Assembly: GCA_016703535.1 (NCBI GenBank)
Contig: JADJBV010000001.1
Location: forward strand, 2,780,001 to 2,844,000
Direction of reading: 5' to 3'
Source of the DNA: Deltaproteobacteria bacterium
GTDB taxonomy: Bacteria; Myxococcota; Kuafuiibacteriia; Kuafuiibacteriales; Kuafuiibacteriaceae
Length of the DNA: 64,000 nt
The notes beneath the pieces were generated by a model, which searched no databases, was not told the origin of the DNA, and worked only from the letters and a program-made list of their open reading frames with translations. The translations under genes were made by a program, and so were the position numbers. Below are positions 24,172 through 32,449 of this stretch, in pieces (within the stretch, counting starts at the first letter, position 1; each line of letters begins with the position of its first letter).

Positions 24172-27084
24172 TCACGGCAAACAGGCGGTCGAGTAGGCGA
24201 CCTCCACCCGGCTGCCCACCGCCGGGGCCACCAGGAGATCCACCGCGTTGGCCCCGGCGTCATAGCTGAAGGCCCCGGCCGGGAGCGGATTGCCGTCGAC
24301 TCGGACCGCCAAGGTGGCCGCCACCGGCGCCGACGAGAGGGGGAACCGGCGCCGGATCCCGAAGGCGGCCTGGCCGATGTTGGTCAGAGCCTGGCTCCAG
24401 TTGGGGCTGCAGATCGACTCGGTGACCCCGCCGGTGGCCCGGGCCACGTTCAGGTAGCGGGGCGCGTAGTCGCCGATCCCGGTGGGCGAAACACACTCGG
24501 GGTTGGTGGTGCCGACGATCGCCGAAGCCGTGACCAAGGTCGGGTCCCCTTTCAGGTTGCGGAAGAAGTTTTCGTAGAAGGCCCGGGGCCGGCTCGACTG
24601 ATCTTCTTCGTCGGAGATGAAGACCACCGACAACATGGTGTCGGACCGGAGGAAGCCAAGGTTGGTGGTGTTGATCATCGGATCCGAGAGGGCTCGATAG
24701 GCGGCCTCCAGGCCTTGTTCGGCGACGGCGCCGTAGATGCCTTGGGCCACGTTGTCCTGAAAGACCTGATCGCGGTTGGGCGTGGTGGGCGTGATCACCC
24801 GGGTGGTGCCCACGAAGGCCCCTTGGGCCCCGGTCGGATCGACGTCGGTGGTAGTCACCGCGATCCGATAGTCGACGCCTTGAGTTTGGGCAAAAGAGAC
24901 GAAGGCCGAGAGGTTGCTGCCCAGGCTGCTCTGCTCCTCTTCCATGGAGCAGGAGTTGTCGATGACGAACAAGACATCGGCGGGCCGGGCCGCTTGTTGG
25001 AAGGCGTCGACCACCGAGCCGCTCGGGTCGGCGCGACCGTTCAAGGGGACCGCCACCGGCACCGCCGATTCGCTGGTCTGGAGCAAGAGCAGCCCAAAGT
25101 CCGAGCTCAAACCTTGCCCGTGGTAGTCGAGCAAAACCTGGGTCTGTCCCCCGGCCGGGATCGACAAGGGGGTGGTCGAGGGGAAAAGCCGAAAGTCGGC
25201 GGGGGTCGAAGGATCCAGGCCCACCGAGTTCAGGGTCACCAAGGTCGAGCCGGTGTTGTAGACGGTCACCACCCGCTGGCCCGACCCACAACCATCGGCG
25301 ACAGTGCCGAAGTCGAGGGCCGAAGGCACCACCTGGATCTGGCTGGCGGCGCTGGCCCCGCCGATCGGGATCGAGAGGTGAGGGGTGGTGGGGTCACCGG
25401 TATCCAACTCCAGGTTCGCCGAGTGGTTGCCGTAGGCCGTGGGCGCGTAGGACAACTCGATGGGGTGCACCTCGCCAGGTTGGAGCACCCGGTTGGCGGC
25501 GCTGGCGGCGTCCAGACCCAAGGGACCGGGCGCGCCGCTGAGGTGGACGTTGCTCAAGCTGCAGGGCTGACCTCCGACGTTGGCGATGACCACCGGCAGT
25601 CGGGCGGTGCGACCTCGGGTGACCAGGCCGAAGGTGACCGAACGCCGCCCCAGGTCCAGGACACAGACGTTGGGCAAGGCGCCCAGCCCCTCGACCGGGA
25701 TCGACAGTGAACCTTCGTTTCGATCGTTCGACTCGACGACGATCGATCCGGCGAAGGGTCCGGGGGCGCTCGGCGTCAACACCACCGTGGCCACCAGCTG
25801 GGCCCCGGGCGCGACCACCGCGGGCATGGCCGGCAAGCCCTCGAGCCGGATCGCGGGCGCCCCTTCCTCGAGGCGGATCTGGGTCACGGTCAAGGGTGCG
25901 TTGCCGACGTTCTGCACCAACAACGGCGTGCGGGCTTCGCTGCCGACCCCGGTGGCCCCGACGCTGAGGCGAGAAGGCACCACCTCCACGTCGGCGCCGA
26001 TCGAAGTGGCGACCAAGGCGATCACCGGCGCGTTCTCCAGGGCCGAGGTGTTGGGATCGTCCCAAGCGGTGGTGCGGATCCGAAGTTGGGCCTGATCTTG
26101 GCCCGGGGTGGTGCCCAGATAGGTCACCGGCACCTCCAGGCTCCCGCCCGGGCCGATCACCGCCGGCAACGCCGGGGTCTGGGCGTTGAACTCGGACGAA
26201 CCGCCCTCGATCCGCTCGACGCCCAACACCGTCAGGCTGACGTTGCCTTGGTTGAGGATGCGAAAAGTTTGCAAGGCAACTTGCGCTTCCGGGAGTTGCC
26301 CAAAATCCAGGGCCGACGGCACCAGGTTCACCACCGGCCGCACGCCCTTGCCGGTCAGGCCGACCTCGACCTGGCAACCGGGGCAATAAGAGAGGCCCAA
26401 CACCCCGGCGTGATCACCTTCGAGTTCGGGCCGGTACCGAACGTTGACCTTGATCGTGCCGTGCCCGGGGATCGAAGGCGGGGCCTCGACGACGCCGAAG
26501 TGAAGGGTGCCGTCGGCGGGGATCTGGGCGGCGAAGGGCTGTTCGTAGGCCGTTAGGTTGGTCAGGGACAGCTCCAGCACCTTTTGTTCACCGACCGTAA
26601 CCTCGCCGTAGTCGAGCACCATCGTGTCGAGCTGCACCCGGGGCCCGATCGCCGCGCCGCTCAAGGGCACCAAGGTCCGCTTTTCGTTCTGCGCGTTGCT
26701 GGCCAAGACCAAGGTGGCGCCGGCCGGACCTTCGCCGTTCGGCTGGAAAGTCACCAACACCGTTCGGCTGCTGCCCGCCGGCACGATCCACGGCTGCCCC
26801 GGCGTTCGCCCTTCGAAGGCCAGGACAAACGGTGAAGGTCCCTCGGGCAACAGGCGTGTCCCTTCGCCACAATCCAACGACGCCACGTCGCTGAAGCAAA
26901 CCTCGAGGGCCGCCTCACCCGGGTTGTTCACCTGCAGGATCCGAGTCACCGCCGTCCCGAGCAAGACCTCACCGATCGCCACCTCACCGGGCTCGACCGC
27001 GATCTGGGGGTGGACTTTGGTGAAGTTCTCTCGCTCACAAGCGGTGAAAGACAAAGCGAGCAGACAGAGGGCCAACCGGCGCAT
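24172..27084 (-). CDS. Large lipoprotein: choice-of-anchor D repeats plus VWA domain
   Basis: A 970-residue protein with a lipoprotein signal ending LSFTAC. It contains about six Ig-like choice-of-anchor D (ASH/HYDIN-type) repeats, recognised by recurring blocks such as VVPSALDFGTV and VVPSRLSVGATGVGS. A C-terminal von Willebrand A domain follows (VLFVIDNSCSMEEEQSSL, with the DNSCS metal site, and FISDEEDQSS). Such proteins are surface-exposed adhesin or scaffold components in Myxococcota. SD AAGGAG lies before the ATG. It is 54 bp downstream of the DPR-repeat gene. Confidence 0.85.
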   Translation of the reverse strand: MRRLALCLLALSFTACERENFTKVHPQIAVEPGEVAIGEVLLGTAVTRILQVNNPGEAALEVCFSDVASLDCGEGTRLLPEGPSPFVLAFEGRTPGQPWIVPAGSSRTVLVTFQPNGEGPAGATLVLASNAQNEKRTLVPLSGAAIGPRVQLDTMVLDYGEVTVGEQKVLELSLTNLTAYEQPFAAQIPADGTLHFGVVEAPPSIPGHGTIKVNVRYRPELEGDHAGVLGLSYCPGCQVEVGLTGKGVRPVVNLVPSALDFGQLPEAQVALQTFRILNQGNVSLTVLGVERIEGGSSEFNAQTPALPAVIGPGGSLEVPVTYLGTTPGQDQAQLRIRTTAWDDPNTSALENAPVIALVATSIGADVEVVPSRLSVGATGVGSEARTPLLVQNVGNAPLTVTQIRLEEGAPAIRLEGLPAMPAVVAPGAQLVATVVLTPSAPGPFAGSIVVESNDRNEGSLSIPVEGLGALPNVCVLDLGRRSVTFGLVTRGRTARLPVVIANVGGQPCSLSNVHLSGAPGPLGLDAASAANRVLQPGEVHPIELSYAPTAYGNHSANLELDTGDPTTPHLSIPIGGASAASQIQVVPSALDFGTVADGCGSGQRVVTVYNTGSTLVTLNSVGLDPSTPADFRLFPSTTPLSIPAGGQTQVLLDYHGQGLSSDFGLLLLQTSESAVPVAVPLNGRADPSGSVVDAFQQAARPADVLFVIDNSCSMEEEQSSLGSNLSAFVSFAQTQGVDYRIAVTTTDVDPTGAQGAFVGTTRVITPTTPNRDQVFQDNVAQGIYGAVAEQGLEAAYRALSDPMINTTNLGFLRSDTMLSVVFISDEEDQSSRPRAFYENFFRNLKGDPTLVTASAIVGTTNPECVSPTGIGDYAPRYLNVARATGGVTESICSPNWSQALTNIGQAAFGIRRRFPLSSAPVAATLAVRVDGNPLPAGAFSYDAGANAVDLLVAPAVGSRVEVAYSTACLP

Positions 27085-27138
27085 CGAGGACTCCTTCCAC
27101 GGAACGGAGGGCCGTCCTGGCCCACCACCACCAGACGA

Positions 27139-27636
27139 TCAGGCCGAAAGGCGGAGCGCCTGACCCAGGCCTGGATCCCGACTGGCCAAGTACTCCATGG
27201 CCGGCACCAGCTTCAGCGGCGCCCGGGGCACGTCGCCCGCGACGTCCACTCCGCCGGTCCGGGGATCGTAAGGCACCGGGTCCTCGACGCCTCGGGTCCG
27301 GGGATCGACGGGGAGGCCAACGGTGACCGGCGGATCTTCACCCCGGGCCCGGGGATCATCACCGCCACCCTGGCGAGGATCGATCGGTGTCCCCCGGGTG
27401 CGCGGATCATCCGGGAGGCCGCCGGTCCGAGGATCATTGGGCTTGCCGCCGCTGCGCGGATCGTCGCGGCCTCGATCCCGCGGGTCGTTGTTCCCGGCTT
27501 CCCCCGGATCTTCGGGGCGCTTCCGCGGGTCGAAGATCGATGGGGGCAGGCCGCCCTCGCCCACGACCTTGGGCAGGTCATCCCAAAGGCGACGCCGGGG
27601 CAACATGAGTCCAGAGGTTCCTGATGAGTGGCACAT
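27139..27636 (-). CDS. DPR-repeat, probably disordered protein
   Basis: A 165-residue protein, preceded by AGGAGA nine bases from its ATG, which supports it as real. Residues 36-129 carry nine DPR tripeptides in Pro/Gly/Asp/Arg-rich units such as DPRTGGLPD and DPRTRGTPI. The flanks are unlike the repeats: a basic N-terminus (LPRRRLWDDLPKV) and a helical C-terminus (LKLVPAMEYLASRDPGLG). No signal peptide is evident. The family was not recognised. It lies upstream of the large VWA lipoprotein gene on the same strand. Confidence 0.6.
   Translation of the reverse strand: MCHSSGTSGLMLPRRRLWDDLPKVVGEGGLPPSIFDPRKRPEDPGEAGNNDPRDRGRDDPRSGGKPNDPRTGGLPDDPRTRGTPIDPRQGGGDDPRARGEDPPVTVGLPVDPRTRGVEDPVPYDPRTGGVDVAGDVPRAPLKLVPAMEYLASRDPGLGQALRLSA
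27250..27531 (-). repeat. Degenerate tandem repeat encoding DPR units
   Basis: On the plus strand the repeats appear as recurring GGTCCGNGGATC-like words about 24-50 bp apart. Unit length varies from 8 to 17 codons, so this is an old, diverged array and not a recent exact duplication. Confidence 0.7.
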
Positions 27637-27888
27637 GGTTCGGATCTCCTATCCAAGGCGGTGCAGCCTTCGCTCACCGCGGTCGACGCTTCCATGAGCA
27701 ACGATGATGCCAACCGCGGCGCAGGGCGTTGTCGGCGCTCTGGGGGTTGTAGGTCTGAGACCTGAAGCGCCCAGGCCTGTGGGGTCCACTCCTCAGTCCG
27801 GTTCGTACGCCAAGCCGCCGACCGACGCGGGTGGCGAGTGCGCACGCCGGGCCCGCAACGAACCGGAAAAAGCACCGACAAAAGGAGC
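27637..27888. promoter_or_regulatory. Divergent intergenic region with a short palindrome
   Basis: This interval separates the DPR-repeat gene (minus) from the hypothetical gene at 27889 (plus), so promoters for both are expected here. AGGTCTGAGACCT at 27751-27763 is a perfect 6-bp inverted repeat around one base and may be a regulator site. No convincing -35/-10 pair was seen. Confidence 0.35.
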
Positions 27889-28320
27889 ATGGACGGCTCC
27901 GCCCTCTACGATCCGAGTTGGCATCCGATCACCAAGTTGGCCTGGTTCGTGGCCATGCCGCCCTTGGGCTTCGTGCCGGGGCAAAAACTCGAGGAGGCCT
28001 TGGGTGAGTTGGCGGGCACCGCCGAACTTCGGCCCGCGGTGTTGTCGCTGGTCAGCTTGGCCAAACACTTTGACGACGTCGGCATGCCCGAGGCCGCCGA
28101 ACGACTCCTTTCGGCGGCCCGCACCATGATCCCCGCCTTGGAGTTGGGCCGAGACGACGAAGCCGAACGGGCCCGAGACGAACGGAAAAAGCAGACCGCC
28201 GTCTTTCAGCGCTTTCAGGGCCAGGCCCCCGTGAGCACCGCCCCCCGCTTTGGGGTCTCGGGCCAGGCGGGTTCGATCAAGGTGGCGGCCCTTCAAGCTC
28301 GCGGCCGTCGCCTGGCTTAG
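27889..28320 (+). CDS. Hypothetical helical protein
   Basis: A 143-residue protein with no signal peptide. AAAGGAG lies just before the ATG, at an unusually short spacing. Residues 15-80 look helical (KLEEALGELAGTAELRPAVLS, AAERLLSAARTM) and are followed by a charged coiled stretch and a Ser/Gly-rich tail. No family was recognised. It is divergent from the DPR-repeat gene and upstream of the caspase cassette, with 110 bp before the next gene. Confidence 0.6.
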   Translation: MDGSALYDPSWHPITKLAWFVAMPPLGFVPGQKLEEALGELAGTAELRPAVLSLVSLAKHFDDVGMPEAAERLLSAARTMIPALELGRDDEAERARDERKKQTAVFQRFQGQAPVSTAPRFGVSGQAGSIKVAALQARGRRLA

Positions 28321-28399
28321 GGTTTTTACAGGCCGGTATCGACTGGCTTATTGGACCGTCGCTTTTCAGTTTTTCCATCGGGCGGGCCTGCTCGGTCCA

Positions 28400-28423
28400 T
28401 TCCTCCGAGACCCCACGGAGGAA
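28400..28423 (+). promoter_or_regulatory. Hairpin covering the ribosome binding site of lipoprotein A
   Basis: TTCCTCCG at 28400-28407 and CGGAGGAA at 28416-28423 form a perfect 8-bp stem with an 8-base loop. The right arm is itself the Shine-Dalgarno sequence of the gene at 28431 (7 bases before ATG). The transcript could thus hide its own ribosome binding site, as in RNA thermometers or ligand-controlled leaders. Confidence 0.5.
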
Positions 28424-28430
28424 CCTGGAC

Positions 28431-29444
28431 ATGCGGAACACCATTCACCCCATCCTGATCGGAACCTTGGCCGCGGGCCTGTGGGCCTGTGACCCCGGCG
28501 CCGAATACCGAGCCGCCTTGCCGGATCGCGACACCGTCACCGTAGCCTACCCGGCGACGGGCACCAGCGAGGCCGGGCTGTCGAGCCAACGCCAAGCGAT
28601 CGTCGGCGAACAATCGGATCTCTACAGCCAGACCTACTACGCGTCCCGGGATCTGAACGCCTTCGGAAAGCTGGTGGTCGACGTGCTCGAGGCGATCACC
28701 GCCTTCCCGCCCACCGAATACGACGAGACCAGCGCCACCTGGGGCCCCTTCAGCGAACCTCGGGAGCCGAGCGAGTGGCGCCTCCACGTGCAGAAGATCG
28801 AGGAACCATTCCGCTACGACTGGCGCCTCGAGGGCCGGCAGAAGAGCGAAAAGGTGTACCTCAGCTTCGCCAGCGGCACCTTCCTCCCCACCGACAAAGG
28901 TGAAGATCTCGGCGAAGGTTACTTCAAGGTCGACTTCGAGACCCTGAAGAAGCTGAACCCCGCTGAAGATGGCCAAGGCGTGGTCGGCTACGCGTTCAAA
29001 AAAGAGGCCGACCGGGTCAACGTCCGGGTTCGCTTCAATGGACCGAACGAACAAGGCCAGATCGTCGACGCTGGCTACGCCTTCGAGGAGTTCGCCGATG
29101 GCACCGGATCGATCTTGTTCGCCTTCCCGGGGGACATCGACGACGGCAAAGACGGCCGCACCGCCATCGAAGACGTGGTCATCCGCACCCGCTGGCTGAA
29201 GGACGGCGCCGGCCGGGCCGACGTCAGCGCCATCAACGGCGACCTGGGCCGGGACAGCGCGACCGGCGTGCAGTGCTGGGACAATCGCTTCATCTCGACC
29301 CACGAGAAGATCACCGTCGGCAGCGAGCAGCTCTTGATCTCGGTCGGAGATCCTTCGACCTGCCAGATCACCGACGCCGCCCCGGTTAGCCGGGACGCCT
29401 TGCCCGAAGAGACCGACGTGACCAACCCCTTCGAGGTGCAGTGA
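28431..29444 (+). CDS. Lipoprotein A of the caspase cassette
   Basis: A 337-residue protein with a lipoprotein signal ending GLWAC. It is a paralogue of the protein at 32446: both have a helical segment before FPPTEYDETSATWGPF (AYPPTTRDTDLRIWGPF in the other), a DGTGSILF/DGSGTFLF block and a C-terminal GRADV...VQCWD block. No known domain was recognised. The first gene of a tightly packed cassette, its messenger begins with a hairpin that covers the ribosome binding site. It could be a surface component or a substrate of the caspase, but neither is shown. Confidence 0.75.
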   Translation: MRNTIHPILIGTLAAGLWACDPGAEYRAALPDRDTVTVAYPATGTSEAGLSSQRQAIVGEQSDLYSQTYYASRDLNAFGKLVVDVLEAITAFPPTEYDETSATWGPFSEPREPSEWRLHVQKIEEPFRYDWRLEGRQKSEKVYLSFASGTFLPTDKGEDLGEGYFKVDFETLKKLNPAEDGQGVVGYAFKKEADRVNVRVRFNGPNEQGQIVDAGYAFEEFADGTGSILFAFPGDIDDGKDGRTAIEDVVIRTRWLKDGAGRADVSAINGDLGRDSATGVQCWDNRFISTHEKITVGSEQLLISVGDPSTCQITDAAPVSRDALPEETDVTNPFEVQ

Positions 29445-29548
29445 GCCGCGAGGTTTACCAAGCGCACGAGCCGGGGCCCAGCGCTCCGGCTTGTGCGGCT
29501 ACCCAGAGGATGCAACCATGCTCGTCGACAGGCTTGAACCACACGCGC

Positions 29549-30064
29549 ATGGGGAACGAAAGCACCACCCGGCGCAGCGAGATCGCCGAGCTGTACACCC
29601 GCTTTGGGCCGATGGTGTTCGGCCGTTGTCGGTACCTGCTCAAGAACGAAGAGGCGGCCCGGGACGCGACCCAAGAGGTCTTCGTCAAGGTGATGCGCAG
29701 CCTGGACGGCTTTCGCCAGGAGTCTTCGCCCGCCACCTGGATGGTGAAGATCGCCACCAACCACTGCCTGAACCTGATCGCCTCCGACAAGGCCCGCTGG
29801 CGGGAGCGCTTTCGCCAGTACGTGTCGCACCAGGAGGAGGGTGGCTTCCTTCAGGGCGTCGACCCGGTGCGAGCCCGAATGGTGCACCAGCTCCTCGACA
29901 AGTTGGACGCGGAGACGCAGGCGGTGGCCATCCACTACTACGTCGACGAGATGACCCAGGAGGAGATCGGCGAGTTGCTCGATCGCTCCTTGCCGACGGT
30001 CCGAAAGCGCCTGGAGAAGTTCCGGCGCGTCGCCGAGAGGGAGCTCAGCCATGACCAGCGCTGA
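29549..30064 (+). CDS. ECF-family RNA polymerase sigma factor (caspase cassette)
   Basis: A 171-residue sigma-70 family protein. Region 2 is visible as IAELYTRFGPMVFGRCRYLLKNEEAARDATQEVFVKVMRSL with the following ATWMVKIATNHCLN, and region 4 as LDAETQAVAIHYYVDEMTQEEIGELLDRSLPTVRKRL. The frame is open back to a GTG at 29441 that overlaps the lipoprotein stop, but the extra 36 residues resemble no sigma factor, so ATG 29549 is preferred. It overlaps the anti-sigma gene by 14 bp. Confidence 0.88.
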   Translation: MGNESTTRRSEIAELYTRFGPMVFGRCRYLLKNEEAARDATQEVFVKVMRSLDGFRQESSPATWMVKIATNHCLNLIASDKARWRERFRQYVSHQEEGGFLQGVDPVRARMVHQLLDKLDAETQAVAIHYYVDEMTQEEIGELLDRSLPTVRKRLEKFRRVAERELSHDQR

Positions 30065-30839
30065 GGAGGATCGCAAGTTGGCTTGCGAAGTGCGGCGGAT
30101 CGAGTGGGTCCGCTACGATCACGGAGAGCTGAACGCCCAGGAGCGATCGCGGCTCGAGGCCCACCTGCCGGGATGTGCCCACTGCCAATTGGTGCGTCAG
30201 GGTCAGGTGAACGCCCGGGCGGCCCTGGCCCCGGCCGAGGTGGCGGCCCAGTCGGTGGCCATCTTGGAGAAGCTGGAGCGGCCAGCCCCTCGGCGCGTGT
30301 CGTGGTGGCGCCCCCAACTTTGGGCGGGCCTGGTGGCGGCGGCGATCGCGGTGGTGGTGATCGCGCCCCGGGCCCTCGAGCTCTTCGGCGAAGGCCCCCA
30401 GATCCGCACCAAAGGCGCCAGCGGCCCCAGCCTTGAGATGTGGGTGAACACCCCGGAGGGCGCCCAACCCGGGAGCGACGGGATGCACCTGGGTGAGGGC
30501 GATCAAATCCAGTTCCGCTACCGGGCCTCGGGGCGACAATATGTGCTGGTGGTTTCGGTGGACGGCAAAGGCGTGACCACACCCCTTTATCCGGAAGTCC
30601 CGGGCGAAAGCCTGAAGGTGGCGCCCGATGGTGAACACGTGCTCGAGGGCAGCGTGATCCTGGACGACGCCAAGGGGCCGGAGCGGATCTTCGCCTTCTT
30701 TTCGGACCAGCCCCTGAGCTACGAGGAGGTCGAGGCCCAGCTCAAGGCGTTGGTGCCGCCCGGGAGTGACCTGGTGGAGTTGGAGCCGGTCGAGGTGAAG
30801 GGCGCCGACCTGGAGTCGGTGTTGATCATCAAGGAATGA
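30051..30839 (+). CDS. Zinc-finger anti-sigma factor with extracytoplasmic DUF4384-like domain
   Basis: A 262-residue single-pass membrane protein. The N-terminal cytoplasmic part has the anti-sigma zinc motif HLPGCAHC (His38, Cys42, Cys45). One membrane helix lies near 88-110. The outside part (SLEMWVNTPEG, GDQIQFRYRASGRQYVLVVSVDGKG, TPLYP) resembles DUF4384 domains that often accompany caspases or kinases. It should hold the upstream ECF sigma factor until released by an envelope signal. Its stop overlaps the caspase start. Confidence 0.85.
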   Translation: MTSAEEDRKLACEVRRIEWVRYDHGELNAQERSRLEAHLPGCAHCQLVRQGQVNARAALAPAEVAAQSVAILEKLERPAPRRVSWWRPQLWAGLVAAAIAVVVIAPRALELFGEGPQIRTKGASGPSLEMWVNTPEGAQPGSDGMHLGEGDQIQFRYRASGRQYVLVVSVDGKGVTTPLYPEVPGESLKVAPDGEHVLEGSVILDDAKGPERIFAFFSDQPLSYEEVEAQLKALVPPGSDLVELEPVEVKGADLESVLIIKE

Positions 30840-32449
30840 CGCGCATGACCAAGTGGGTCCCGGTGTTGTTCGGTCTGTGCGTGGCCACCTCGGCCGAGGC
30901 CGCCCAGCCGCGCCGTTTTGCCCTTTTGGTCGGCAACAACCAAGGCAGCGGCGACACCGTGGAGCTGCGTTACGCCGAGTCGGACGTGCAGAAGGTGGCC
31001 GGCGTTTTGCGCGACCTGGGCGGATTTCGCGGCGAAGACCTGGTGATCCTGCTCGGCAAAAAGGCCCCGGACTTCACGACGGCCCTCGATCAACTGGAGG
31101 CTCGGATCGCGGCCGAGGCTGAACCCGGCGTACCCACCACCCTGCTCTTCTATTATTCGGGCCACGCCAAACAGGGCCAACTGCTCCTCGGGCCCACCCG
31201 GGTTTCGATGGCGTTTTTGCGGGAGCGCCTGCAGCGTTCGGCCGCCGACATCAAGATCGGGATCTTGGACGCTTGTGAGTCCGGGGCGATCACCCGAGAA
31301 AAAGGCGGGCGCCGGGGGCCTTCGTTTTTGTTCGATCTCGGGGATCAAGAGGCGGCGAAGGGGATGATCCTGATCGGCTCCTCGTCGGAGGACGAGGCCA
31401 GCCAAGAGTCGGACGAGCTGGGCGGCTCGTTTTTTACCCACTACCTGACCTCAGGGTTGCGGGGCGACGCCGACGAGTCGGGGGACCGACGCATCACCTT
31501 GGGCGAGGTCTACGCGTACACCTATCACCGCACGGTCAACAGCACCGCCGGCACCCGCTCCGGCACTCAACACCCGACCTTCAGCTACGATCTCAAGGGC
31601 CAAGGCGACGTAGTGATGACCGACGTGACCACCGGCCGATCCGGCGTGCGGTTTTTGGAGCCGATGGAAGGTGACTACCTGATCTACGACATGGATCACG
31701 AGCAGGTCGCCGCCGAGATCCAAAAGCGCCCGGGCGCCGAGCGGCGGGTCGCCTTGCCCCCCGGCAGCTACGTAATCAAGAAGCGCCTCCCCGAACACCT
31801 GCGGATGGTGCGCTTCACCTTGGGGCCCACCACCAACTACGCCGTCGACGACCAGGTGATGGAGCAGGTGGACTTCGAGGACGACTACGCCAAAGGCGCC
31901 GGCGTCATGGCCCGGATCGCCCGGGAGCGGCCCCGGCCAGGGCTGCGCGGCGCTTTGTATTATCAAGGCTTCTTCTCGGGCGCGGCCCGCGACCAGCTGC
32001 TGCCGCCCTTGGTGTTGTTCGGCGTGGGGGTCGACGCGGGGCCGGTCTTGGGCGCGACCTTGGGCCTGGATCTGTTGTTGGGCGGCACCAATGATCAGTC
32101 CCTCCGCCTCCAGAGCCTCGACATCCCCTACGACTTCTTCCAGGTCCAGTTCGCCGCCAAGTTGTTGTGGGGCTGGACCTTCGGGCCGGTGCGCCTGGAG
32201 GCCGGGCCTCGGCTGAGCGGCCTGTATGCGCTCCGCACCTTCCCCAAGGACGATCAACTCCAGAGCCTGAAGCAGGACTTCTTCGGGATCTCGCCGGGGG
32301 CCGAGGGTTTGGTGAGTTGGTTCCCGGGGGACGATCAGGACTTTTCGATCGGGCTGGGCGGGCGCTTGGGCTTGTTGTCCTTCGGCGTCGACGAAAACCG
32401 CCTGCTCTTCTTCGGCGAGCTGGGGCTCAGCTTGGGGTACCGGTTATGA
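30836..32449 (+). CDS. Secreted caspase-family (C14) protease with barrel-like C-terminus
   Basis: A 537-residue protein. After a signal peptide ending SAEA comes a caspase p20 fold: RRFALLVGNNQG, the catalytic His in FYYSGHAKQG (His110) and the catalytic Cys in ILDACESGA (Cys147). Residues about 260-330 form a PEGA-like linker (VALPPGSYVIKKRL). The last 200 residues are strand-rich with repeated LGLDLLLGG/VRLEAGPRLSGLYA patterns and end in SLGYRL, suggesting an outer-membrane barrel. The protease would then act in the periplasm or at the surface. ATG 30836 overlaps the anti-sigma stop (ATGA); a second ATG is at 30845. Confidence 0.88.
   Translation: MTRMTKWVPVLFGLCVATSAEAAQPRRFALLVGNNQGSGDTVELRYAESDVQKVAGVLRDLGGFRGEDLVILLGKKAPDFTTALDQLEARIAAEAEPGVPTTLLFYYSGHAKQGQLLLGPTRVSMAFLRERLQRSAADIKIGILDACESGAITREKGGRRGPSFLFDLGDQEAAKGMILIGSSSEDEASQESDELGGSFFTHYLTSGLRGDADESGDRRITLGEVYAYTYHRTVNSTAGTRSGTQHPTFSYDLKGQGDVVMTDVTTGRSGVRFLEPMEGDYLIYDMDHEQVAAEIQKRPGAERRVALPPGSYVIKKRLPEHLRMVRFTLGPTTNYAVDDQVMEQVDFEDDYAKGAGVMARIARERPRPGLRGALYYQGFFSGAARDQLLPPLVLFGVGVDAGPVLGATLGLDLLLGGTNDQSLRLQSLDIPYDFFQVQFAAKLLWGWTFGPVRLEAGPRLSGLYALRTFPKDDQLQSLKQDFFGISPGAEGLVSWFPGDDQDFSIGLGGRLGLLSFGVDENRLLFFGELGLSLGYRL

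Noticed and set aside
24172..25710. Plus-strand open frames across the VWA lipoprotein gene
   Set aside because: They oppose a gene with a clear signal peptide, domain repeats and ribosome binding site, and their composition (Gly/Arg/Val/His) is that of antisense frames.
27250..27531. Possible CRISPR-like array
   Set aside because: The repeating GGTCCGNGGATC words have irregular spacing, are in frame and encode DPR tripeptides; no uniform repeats or spacers exist.
29441..29548. N-terminal extension of the ECF sigma factor from GTG 29441
   Set aside because: The extension resembles no sigma-factor sequence and contains Cys/Pro-rich filler; the ATG at 29549 gives a normal ECF length. The overlap with the previous stop keeps this option open but unlikely.
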